Positions 9,496 to 16,540 of a stretch of 64,000 nucleotides of DNA are shown here, one piece after another. Positions within the stretch are counted from its first letter, which is position 1. Each line of letters opens with the position of its first letter. A model generated the notes under the pieces. It was not told the origin of the DNA. It saw only the letters and a program-made list of their open reading frames with translations, and did not search any database. The position numbers and the translations under genes are program-made. Origin of the DNA: Pseudomonadota bacterium (GTDB lineage Bacteria > Pseudomonadota > Alphaproteobacteria > Rhodobacterales > Rhodobacteraceae); NCBI GenBank assembly GCA_038533575.1, contig JBCAYL010000001.1, positions 1,640,226 through 1,704,225 of the forward strand, in the 5' to 3' direction.

Positions 9496-9931
9496 GAATT
9501 TCTCTCCTTTGCGCGTGGAGAGGCTTGAGCAATCAACAGTCATCGCCCACATACCGCTCACGCAGATTGTTGCGTCGTGCGAAGGTGTTCAGTTTCCTAG
9601 GCCGAGGCCTTCGCACGCTCATTGTCTGTCGGCTTGGGTCTCCCCCCGTGGGCCGCGCGCCTTGTTTGCGAGCCCGATTGCGTCGATTGAAGTCAATTCA
9701 GCGGCGTTTCGCGAAAAGGCCGGCCCGTCCGCACAATTTTTCGCCGGGAACCTAGCATTCGCTCAAAACGTGTGCGCTCAACAATTCCCAAGCGCGCGCA
9801 AGGCTTCTTCGTCCTGCCCAAGGAATGAGCAGCGCGCCCGGCGCGCCCATGCCATGTCAGCGCCGAGGAATCGCTCTGGCCCGCCTGCGCGGGGCGAGGC
9901 ATGGTGCATGCAGGGGAAGAAGAGGACAGCG
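9496..9931. promoter_or_regulatory. Divergent control region between urtA and the ureidoglycine aminohydrolase gene
   Basis: A 436-nt gene-free stretch with both promoters. The clearest structure is a perfect 9-bp inverted repeat, GTGCGAAGG (9577-9585) and CCTTCGCAC (9608-9616), with a 22-nt spacer. It falls 80-120 nt upstream of urtA and could form a leader hairpin or an operator. I found no convincing sigma-54 promoter (GG-N10-GC type) by eye. No believable small gene is present. Confidence 0.5.
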
Positions 9932-10753
9932 ATGACAGCCAACTACTACGCGCCGCAGGGCGGGCATCCGGGGCAGGAAGAGCTGCTGACCGGGCGTGCG
10001 GTCTTCACCGAAGCCTATGCCGTCATCCCGCGCGGGACGATGCGGGACATCGTGACAAGCGCCCTGCCCCATTGGGAGGCCACGCGCGCCTGGGTGCTGG
10101 CGCGGCCCCTCTCGGGCTTTGCCGAGACCTTCTCGCAATCGATCCTCGAAGTGGCGCCGGGCGGGGGCTCCGCGCGCCCCGAGCTCGATCCGGGCGCGGA
10201 GGCGGTGCTCTTCGTGCTCGGGGGCGAGGGCCAGCTGACGCTCGACGGCACGGACCACGCGCTCGGCGCGGGCAGCTATGCCTACCTGCCGCCGGGCGCG
10301 GACTGGGCGCTGCAGAACACGGGCGACGCGGCGCTCAGCTTTCACTGGATCCGAAAGCTCTACGAGGCGGTCGACGGGATCGACGCGCCCGAGGGCTTTG
10401 TCACCTCGGACGCCGCCGTCACACCCACGCCCATGCCGGGGACGGAGGGCCGCTGGGCCACCTCCCGCTTCGTGGAGCCGGGCGACCTGCGCCATGACAT
10501 GCACGTCAATATCGTCACCTTCGCGCCGGGCGCCGTGATCCCTTTCGCGGAGACGCACGTGATGGAGCACGGGCTCTACGTGCTCGAGGGCAAGGCCGTC
10601 TACCGGCTCAATCAGGATTGGGTCGAGGTGGAGGCGGGCGATTTCCTCTGGCTCCGTGCCTTCTGCCCGCAGGCCTGCTATGCTGGGGGCCCCGGGAATT
10701 TCCGCTATCTGCTCTACAAGGACGTCAACCGTCACCCGCGGCTGAGGCCCTAG
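9932..10753 (+). CDS. allE: (S)-ureidoglycine aminohydrolase
   Basis: Cytoplasmic bicupin enzyme converting (S)-ureidoglycine to (S)-ureidoglycolate with release of ammonia. The 273-aa protein has two cupin halves, with metal-site and barrel motifs such as GHPGQEELLTGRAVFTEAY, LGAGSYAYLPPGADW and AETHVMEHGLYVLEGKA. The last holds the His/Glu ligands of the C-terminal Mn site. ATG at 9932 has AGAGGA a few bases upstream; a longer reading into the intergenic region was rejected. Its stop overlaps that of the convergent ureidoglycolate lyase gene within a CTAG palindrome. It is part of the purine-ring catabolic cluster. Confidence 0.9.
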   Translation: MTANYYAPQGGHPGQEELLTGRAVFTEAYAVIPRGTMRDIVTSALPHWEATRAWVLARPLSGFAETFSQSILEVAPGGGSARPELDPGAEAVLFVLGGEGQLTLDGTDHALGAGSYAYLPPGADWALQNTGDAALSFHWIRKLYEAVDGIDAPEGFVTSDAAVTPTPMPGTEGRWATSRFVEPGDLRHDMHVNIVTFAPGAVIPFAETHVMEHGLYVLEGKAVYRLNQDWVEVEAGDFLWLRAFCPQACYAGGPGNFRYLLYKDVNRHPRLRP

Positions 10754-11241
10754 GCCACAGTGTAAGGCGTCTCGAACCAGTGCTCTTCAAGATTGGCGCC
10801 CGGTCCGATCCGGTCGATCACCGCGAAAAGCCCCGGCGCCGCGAGCGGTGTCAGGACCCCGTGCCACGTCCCGCGGTGAAAGTTGATCGCCTGCCCGGGC
10901 GCGGTGCGGAACGCGCGCGGCGCGCCGGGTCGGCCCGCATCATCGGGGGCCACGACGACGAGAAACGCATCCATGCTCATCGGCACGAAGCACTGGCTGC
11001 CCGCGGGATGCCGCTCCACCATCTCGAGCGTGAGCGGCAGCGCGCGCGGCTCCGCCTGAAAGAGGCTCACCCCGGCCCGCCCGTCGCTGAAATCGAGCGC
11101 GGCGCGATCATGGAAGCGCCCACAGAGACCCTGGTTGATGATCTTGTCCGGCGCGCCCGAGGTGTCGAGCACGTCGCCGAAGTGGGCGAAGGCCTCCGCC
11201 GTCAGCGGCTCGATCGCGATCGTGCTCCCCGGCGCGCTCAC
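10750..11241 (-). CDS. allA: Ureidoglycolate lyase
   Basis: Splits (S)-ureidoglycolate into glyoxylate and urea, the last purine-degradation step. The 163-aa cupin-like protein has the family motifs FAHFGDVLDTSG, VERHPAGSQCFVP and INFHRGTWHGVL, and matches the usual length of about 165 aa. The start is GTG, overlapping the allantoinase stop by 4 nt (GTGA), so both are translated together. Its stop overlaps the stop of the opposing aminohydrolase gene. Confidence 0.92.
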   Translation of the reverse strand: MSAPGSTIAIEPLTAEAFAHFGDVLDTSGAPDKIINQGLCGRFHDRAALDFSDGRAGVSLFQAEPRALPLTLEMVERHPAGSQCFVPMSMDAFLVVVAPDDAGRPGAPRAFRTAPGQAINFHRGTWHGVLTPLAAPGLFAVIDRIGPGANLEEHWFETPYTVA

Positions 11242-12650
11242 GGGCCCAGCTTCTCGATGAGACGCAACTCGGCGATGCGCTCCACCTGACGGCAGGCCCC
11301 CGCGAATTCGGTCTCCGCATCATTGGCTAGGCGCCGCTCGAAGGCATCGAGGATGCTGGCCTTGGTGTTGTCCTTCACGGCGATGATGAACGGGAAGCCG
11401 AACTTCTCCACGTAGTCCGCATTGAGCCCGGTGAACGCGGCCCGCTCGGCATCGGTGAGCATGTCGAGCCCCGCGCTCGCCTGCTCGGCGGTGCTGTCGG
11501 CGGTGAGGCGGCCCGCGGCGGCGAGCTTGCCCGCGAGATCGGGATGCGCCCGGAGGACGCCGAGGCGCTTTTCGTCGCCCGCCGTGCGGAAGGCCCGCGC
11601 AAGGGCAGAATGCACGCCCGCGGCGCTGTCATGGGCCGGCCCCAGCTCCAGACGGTGCGCCCGCTCGGCAATCCAGGGACTATGCTCGAAGATCCCTCCA
11701 AAGGCGTCGACGAAGGCCTCGCGGCTCATCTCGGACGGGCGCACGCGCGTCACAGGCGGGTGTGTCCGCGCCCAGTGCTCCGCGATCTCGAGCCTCGTGG
11801 CGAACCAGACGCCTTCATGGCCCTCCATGTATTCGATCGCCCGCTTGAGCGCCGCTGCCCGCGAGGGTCGCCCGATGATGCGGCAGTGGAGCCCGATCGA
11901 GAGCATCTTCGGCGCGCCTGCCGTGCCTTCGGCGTAGAGAAGATCAAACGCGTCCCGGATCGTCGCCTCGAACTGGCGCGCCTCGGTGTAGCCCGCCTGG
12001 ATGGCAAAGCGCATGTCGTTGACATCCATCGTGTAGGGCACGACGAGCTGATCGCGTGCGCCGTATCGCACCCAGTAGGGCAGATCGTCGGCGTAGCTGT
12101 CCGCGACATAGGCGAACTGCCCCGTCTCCGCCACGAGGCGCTCGGTGTTCATGGAGCAGCGCCCGGTATACCAGCCCCGGGGCGGCGCGCCGGTGACCTC
12201 CGCGTGCAATCGTATCGCCTCGGCAATCTGGGCGCGCTCTTCTTCCTCGCCCATGTCGCGGTGCTCGATCCATTTGAGACCGTGGCTCGCGATCTCCCAG
12301 CCGGAGGTCTGCATTGCGCGCACCTGTTCGGGCGCCCGCGCAAGCGCTGTCGCCACGCCGTAGACCGTCACCGGGAGATGCCCGAGCAGGCGGTGCACCC
12401 GCCAGAAGCCCGCCCGCGCGCCGTATTCGTAGAGCGACTCCATGTTCCAGTGGCGCTGCCCGGGCCAGGGCTGTGCGCCCGTGATCTCGGAAAGGAACGC
12501 CTCGGAGGCCGCATCCCCGTGGAGGATATTGTTCTCGCCGCCCTCTTCGTAGTTCAGCACGATCTGCACGGCGATCTTCGCACCGCCGGGCCAGGCCGGA
12601 TCAGGGGGCGTGGCGCCGTGGCCGGCCATGTCGCGGGGATAGCGCTGCAT
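11238..12650 (-). CDS. puuE: Bifunctional allantoinase (PuuE) / OHCU decarboxylase (UraD)
   Basis: Fusion of two consecutive enzymes of urate breakdown. Residues 1 to about 300 form a PuuE-type polysaccharide-deacetylase fold that hydrolyses allantoin without the metal ligands of classical allantoinase; motifs include VQIVLNYEEGGEN and WEIASHGLKWIEH. Residues about 310-470 are OHCU decarboxylase, giving (S)-allantoin, with LRAHPDLAGKLA and the closing FGFPFIIAVKDNTKASIL motif. ATG at 12650 (MQRYPRDMAGHG) was preferred; a reading from farther upstream lacks support. It is followed by ureidoglycolate lyase with a 4-nt overlap and is divergent from uraH. Confidence 0.92.
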   Translation of the reverse strand: MQRYPRDMAGHGATPPDPAWPGGAKIAVQIVLNYEEGGENNILHGDAASEAFLSEITGAQPWPGQRHWNMESLYEYGARAGFWRVHRLLGHLPVTVYGVATALARAPEQVRAMQTSGWEIASHGLKWIEHRDMGEEEERAQIAEAIRLHAEVTGAPPRGWYTGRCSMNTERLVAETGQFAYVADSYADDLPYWVRYGARDQLVVPYTMDVNDMRFAIQAGYTEARQFEATIRDAFDLLYAEGTAGAPKMLSIGLHCRIIGRPSRAAALKRAIEYMEGHEGVWFATRLEIAEHWARTHPPVTRVRPSEMSREAFVDAFGGIFEHSPWIAERAHRLELGPAHDSAAGVHSALARAFRTAGDEKRLGVLRAHPDLAGKLAAAGRLTADSTAEQASAGLDMLTDAERAAFTGLNADYVEKFGFPFIIAVKDNTKASILDAFERRLANDAETEFAGACRQVERIAELRLIEKLGP

Positions 12651-12808
12651 CGGGGCTCCATCGTCTGTGGCGCCGCGTGGCGGGCGCGGCTCCATCGCAG
12701 CTAACCCGCTTTGCCCCGGCATTTGAAGCGCCCATGCCGCGATTTCCGGCTTGCCACGCCCGGGGCGGCGCAGGATGCTCCCGCGACTGACCAGATGAAA
12801 GGCCCGCC

Positions 12809-13159
12809 ATGCCCGGCTTCCTCACCACCCATGTCCTCGACACCGCGCGGGGCGTGCCCGCGGCGGGCGTGCGCATCGCGCTCTACCGGCTCTCGGGCCA
12901 GTCCCATCGCAAGATCGCCGAGACAGTAACGAACGAAGACGGACGCACCGACGCGCCGATCCTGCCCGAAACGGACTTCAAAACGGGGACCTACGAGTTG
13001 GTGTTCTTCGCGGGAGAGTATCTTCGAAAGCACGGACAGACGGGCGACGTGCTCTTCCTCGACGAGGTGCCGATCCGCTTCGGCATGGCAGAGGATGCGC
13101 ACTACCACGTGCCGCTCCTCCTTTCCCCGTTCGGCTATTCGACCTACCGGGGCAGCTGA
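12809..13159 (+). CDS. uraH: 5-hydroxyisourate hydrolase (transthyretin-like)
   Basis: Hydrolyses 5-hydroxyisourate, the product of urate oxidase, to OHCU. The 116-aa protein shows every family mark: N-terminal [14 protein letters not shown] with the catalytic His, the central [10 protein letters not shown] segment, [19 protein letters not shown] at the end, and the C-terminal YRGS tetrapeptide. It acts between PuuD and the UraD domain, both encoded here. It stands alone on the plus strand and ends in a hairpin terminator. Confidence 0.95.
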   Translation: MPGFLTTHVLDTARGVPAAGVRIALYRLSGQSHRKIAETVTNEDGRTDAPILPETDFKTGTYELVFFAGEYLRKHGQTGDVLFLDEVPIRFGMAEDAHYHVPLLLSPFGYSTYRGS

Positions 13160-13186
13160 GGCGCGAGGGTCCCCCGCGCCTCTTGC
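13158..13186 (+). terminator. Hairpin terminator after uraH
   Basis: Inverted repeat GAGGCGCG/CGCGCCTC (8 bp, 9-nt loop) begins inside the uraH stop codon and is followed by TTG. The T-run is weak. Because the next gene is convergent, it may serve both. Confidence 0.55.
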
Positions 13187-13190
13187 ACTC

Positions 13191-13466
13191 TCAGGCTTTT
13201 GCCTTTGCGCGCGGCGTCTTGGCGGCGGTCTTTGCGCCCGCTTTCGCGGATGCCTTGGCCGGGGCCTTCGCAGCCGCCTTCTTGGCCGGTGCCTTCGCCG
13301 CGGGCGCCTTGGCCGTGCGGGGCTTCGATGCGGGCTTGGCCGGGGTCAGCGCGTCGATGGCCTTGAGCCAGTGAGCCTCATCGCGGCCCTCCGGCTGGCC
13401 CTCGTCGAGCCACAGGAAATAGGCCGCGTCGCGGATCTGCGCGTCGTCGAGCATTGGGGTCGTCAT
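13191..13466 (-). CDS. DUF2934 protein with histone H1-like Ala/Lys tail
   Basis: About 91 residues. The N-terminal 40 form a DUF2934 domain (IRDAAYFLWLDEGQPEGRD, then HWLKAIDAL), a short helical unit common in alphaproteobacteria. The rest is almost only Ala, Lys and Pro in AKAP/AAKA repeats, resembling the lysine-rich tails of histone H1 and bacterial H1-like proteins. This suggests nucleic-acid binding or nucleoid association. An in-frame ATG at 13475 is an alternative start. It is divergent from puuD. A role in purine metabolism is not implied by the sequence. Confidence 0.8.
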   Translation of the reverse strand: MTTPMLDDAQIRDAAYFLWLDEGQPEGRDEAHWLKAIDALTPAKPASKPRTAKAPAAKAPAKKAAAKAPAKASAKAGAKTAAKTPRAKAKA

Positions 13467-13709
13467 GGTTTTCATCCCGAAATGACTGTTGATTGCCGAT
13501 GGCGCGCCGATACGAGCGTTTCTGCGTCCGCACAATGGCCCCGACGTCATGCCGCACTGCAGCGTAGCGCCCGCGCCACAGCATAGGCTGGCTCCCGCCG
13601 ATGCCGCGCGCTACCCGCGATCACCACGACCCGCGGCTGCGCCAAATGACCCGTTCAAGTCCGCCACCGGGTGGCATAGGCTGCACCGCGGCGAGACGAG
13701 AGGGCACGC

Positions 13710-14957
13710 ATGTACGACCTTGTGGTATTGTGGGATTGGATCGGCTTCGCCGTCCGCTGGCTCCACGTCATCGCAGGCATGGCATGGATCGGCGCAAGCT
13801 TCTACTTCATCGCGCTCGACCTCATGCTGAAGCCCGCCCCCGACATGCCAGAGGGCGCCTCCGGCGAGGAATGGGAGGTCCATGGCGGCGGGTTTTACCA
13901 CACGACGAAATACATGGTGGCCCCGGCGCGCTTGCCCGAGCACCTGACCTGGCACAAATGGCAAAGCTACACGACCTGGCTCTCGGGCGCGGCTCTTCTG
14001 GCCATCGTCTACTGGGTGGGCGGCGAGATCTACCTGCTCGATCCCCAGAAGGCGGAGCTCATGCTCTGGCAGGGCATCCTGATCTCGGCGGCGTCCATCG
14101 GCGTGGGCTGGCTCATCTACGACTGGCTCTGCAAATCCCGGCTGGGCGATTTCCCCAATGCCATGATGCTCGCGCTCTTCGTCGTCATCGTGGCCATGAG
14201 CTGGGGGCTCAACCAGGTCTTCACCGGTCGCGCCGCCCTTCTCCATCTCGGCGCCTTCACCGCCACGATCATGACGGCCAACGTCTTTTTTATCATCATG
14301 CCCAACCAGCGGATCGTCGTGGCCGATCTCAAGGCCGGGCGCACGCCCGATCCCAAGTACGGCAAGATCGCCAAGCTGAGATCGACCCATAACAACTACC
14401 TGACGTTGCCGGTCGTCTTCCTCATGCTCTCCAACCACTACCCCCTCGCCTTCGGGACCGAGCATGCCTGGATCATCGCGAGCCTGATCTTCCTCACCGG
14501 CGTCACCATCCGGCATTACTTCAACACCATGCACCTCACGGGCCGCGGGCCGCACTGGACATGGGCCGTCACGGCAGGGCTCATGCTGCTGATCGCCTGG
14601 CTGTCCACGGCCCAGATGCGCGGCGGCGAGACATGGGAAGAGGCTGAGGCCCGCCCGCTCACGGCCCACGAGGCGCGCTTTGCCAAGGCGGCGGGGTTCG
14701 AGGATGCCTATTCCATCGTGCTCGGGAACTGCGCCATGTGCCACGCGCGGGAGCCCGTCTACAGTGCCACCATGCTCTGGGCCCCGAAAGGCGTGGTGCT
14801 CGAAACCGAGGCCGATGTGGCGCGGCAAGCGCGGGAGATCTACCTGCAATCCGGCGTGAGCCACGCCATGCCCCCACCCTCCGCCTCCTGGACCATCACG
14901 GAGGAGGACCGCGCCATGATCGTGGCCTGGTACCGCGCCGCCCGCGCAGGGGAGTAG
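13710..14957 (+). CDS. puuD: Membrane urate oxidase PuuD with C-terminal cytochrome c domain
   Basis: Oxidises urate to 5-hydroxyisourate and passes electrons to the respiratory chain. The first about 300 residues hold eight hydrophobic helices (e.g. WLHVIAGMAWIGASFYFIALD, FVVIVAMSWGLNQVF) with His residues suited to heme or substrate binding. After a linker, CAMCH at residues 341-345 is a c-type heme site. The 415-aa length matches PuuD. GAGAGGG precedes the ATG. It replaces soluble urate oxidase in this pathway, whose next steps (uraH, puuE-uraD) are encoded beside it. Confidence 0.93.
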   Translation: MYDLVVLWDWIGFAVRWLHVIAGMAWIGASFYFIALDLMLKPAPDMPEGASGEEWEVHGGGFYHTTKYMVAPARLPEHLTWHKWQSYTTWLSGAALLAIVYWVGGEIYLLDPQKAELMLWQGILISAASIGVGWLIYDWLCKSRLGDFPNAMMLALFVVIVAMSWGLNQVFTGRAALLHLGAFTATIMTANVFFIIMPNQRIVVADLKAGRTPDPKYGKIAKLRSTHNNYLTLPVVFLMLSNHYPLAFGTEHAWIIASLIFLTGVTIRHYFNTMHLTGRGPHWTWAVTAGLMLLIAWLSTAQMRGGETWEEAEARPLTAHEARFAKAAGFEDAYSIVLGNCAMCHAREPVYSATMLWAPKGVVLETEADVARQAREIYLQSGVSHAMPPPSASWTITEEDRAMIVAWYRAARAGE

Positions 14958-15051
14958 CGGGTTCTCATCGCCTGACGGTGTGTCGCGCTAGGCGTAGAAA
15001 GTCCTAGGGCTCGGGCAGGCTCATTGCATGCGCCGCGCGGGCGCCTTGGGC

Positions 15052-16452
15052 CTATTGCCGAATGGTCGCCGTGTTTCCCGTCCCGCGCTGAGTGAGATGG
15101 GCCGTGTTCGCGTTGCCGCGTTGCAAGAGCAGCGCCTCGTTGTCGTCCCCTGAGACGCGCAGCAAGATACTGTTTAGATCGCCGGCCTGCAGGGTGGTGG
15201 AAACGTTACTGTCCCCGATCACCCCGATATCGAGCCGGTTGTCGAAACCACGTTGGGCATAGCTGCCGATCATGACCCCCTCGAACGTGGTGCGCGGCAG
15301 GGAAAAGAGCGGCGCGTTGTTGGCGCTGCCCTCGATGACGATCTCCGCCGTGTTCTGCCCTTCCTGCGTCAGGTCGACGGCGTTGGACGTGCCGCGCACC
15401 TCGATGCTGGCCGAATTGTCGCCGCCGAGGGCGTCGAGAAAATTCTGAGCGACCGTGATGCTATTCGCATCGCCCTCGATGACGAGGAACGCGTCGTTGG
15501 TGCCCTGCTGAAAGACGGAAACCAGATTGTCGTCCGAGAAGCCGATGAGCGAAAGCTGGGTGGTATTCGTGCCAAGCTGGTCGATGCCCATGACGTTGCC
15601 AGAGCCTTCCACGGTGGTCATCGTCACCGTGTTCTGATCGCCGTCCTGCCGGATACCGAGATCGTTGAAATCCCCTTCGATGGTGATGAAGCCCACATCG
15701 TTGTCGCGTCCGCCCTGGCGGATGCCGAAGGCGGTGTCATTGCCGAGGATTAGTACGTCGATACTGTTGCCGTTGGAGCGATTGTCGGCAGAGCCGCCCT
15801 CCTGCACGAAGGCGGAATCGCGGGCAAAGGGGACAATGGCCGGGGCGCGCAGGGCGCTCTGCCCGTTACGGCTGCCCACGATGCGCACGCGGATCGTGTT
15901 CGGCGCGCCGCTCAGCTCGTCGGACGTGGCGAGCTGCGTTGCGAGGGAGATGCGGTTCGCCTCCCCCGTCTGCGTGATATCCATGATGTTGCGCGCCATG
16001 CCGGATGCCTGCAGCTGCCGCGCCTCCGAGACGACGTTCCCGTCGCCGCCATTCTGGAGAATGACCATCTCGTTGGCCCCGTTCGCAATGGAGCCAACCG
16101 ATTGCTGATCCACCTCCCCCACAAGCTGCCCGTTCCCGGCCTGCGTGATGGTGATCTGGTTGAAGACTGTGGGCGTGTTCTGACGCCCGAGCTGGAAGAG
16201 CCCCTCCCCCTCCGTGCCGACGGCATTGCCGATCCCCGTCTGCGTGATGGTCAGCGCGTTGAACTGCCCGTCCTGCAGCATCACGTCGGCCTCGAGTCCG
16301 GCCTGGTTGCCCGCGCCCGTCTGCGTGATGGCACCGGCATTGTCATCGCCGAGCTGGTCGATGAAGGCGTCATTGTCGCCGAGCAGGTTTTGCGCGCAGG
16401 CCAGCGAGGCGAGCGTGGCAAGCGGGAGCGCTAGGAGCAGGGACCGATACAT
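15052..16452 (-). CDS. Large curlin-repeat protein (466 aa)
   Basis: Secreted amyloid-type protein: signal peptide (LLLALPLATLASLACAQ), then curlin-like units with alternating N, Q and G. Examples are DNDAFIDQLGDDNAGAITQTG, ITITQTGIGNAVG and the C-terminal ANTAHLTQRGTGNTATIRQ. The Q-x-G-x-x-N pattern is typical of CsgA/CsgB. Enteric curlins are about 150 aa with five repeats, so at 466 aa this has several times more, interspersed with less regular acidic segments. AAGGA precedes the ATG. It lies second behind the 585-aa curlin, with strong stem-loops between them. Major or minor subunit status cannot be told. Confidence 0.85.
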   Translation of the reverse strand: MYRSLLLALPLATLASLACAQNLLGDNDAFIDQLGDDNAGAITQTGAGNQAGLEADVMLQDGQFNALTITQTGIGNAVGTEGEGLFQLGRQNTPTVFNQITITQAGNGQLVGEVDQQSVGSIANGANEMVILQNGGDGNVVSEARQLQASGMARNIMDITQTGEANRISLATQLATSDELSGAPNTIRVRIVGSRNGQSALRAPAIVPFARDSAFVQEGGSADNRSNGNSIDVLILGNDTAFGIRQGGRDNDVGFITIEGDFNDLGIRQDGDQNTVTMTTVEGSGNVMGIDQLGTNTTQLSLIGFSDDNLVSVFQQGTNDAFLVIEGDANSITVAQNFLDALGGDNSASIEVRGTSNAVDLTQEGQNTAEIVIEGSANNAPLFSLPRTTFEGVMIGSYAQRGFDNRLDIGVIGDSNVSTTLQAGDLNSILLRVSGDDNEALLLQRGNANTAHLTQRGTGNTATIRQ

Positions 16453-16475
16453 ACGCGATGTCCTTCAAAGACTGT

Positions 16476-16533
16476 GCCAGCCGCGGGGATCCGCGGCTGG
16501 CGAGGCGCCTCGAGCGGCGCTTGTGCCGAGGCG
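16476..16533 (-). promoter_or_regulatory. Strong stem-loops between the two large curlin genes
   Basis: A perfect 11-bp stem, GCCAGCCGCGG/CCGCGGCTGGC, with loop of four (16476-16501). It is followed by a 7-bp repeat, CGCCTCG/CGAGGCG (16506-16533). Both fill the 88-nt spacer. There is no T-run on the minus strand, so mRNA stabilisation or partial attenuation is more likely than full termination. Such a device would make the upstream 585-aa curlin more abundant than the downstream one. Confidence 0.6.
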
Positions 16534-16540
16534 GCCTTCC

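Noticed and set aside
9473-9931. Longer N-terminus for the ureidoglycine aminohydrolase reaching into urtA
   Set aside because: The added residues do not match the family, and AGAGGA precedes the ATG at 9932.
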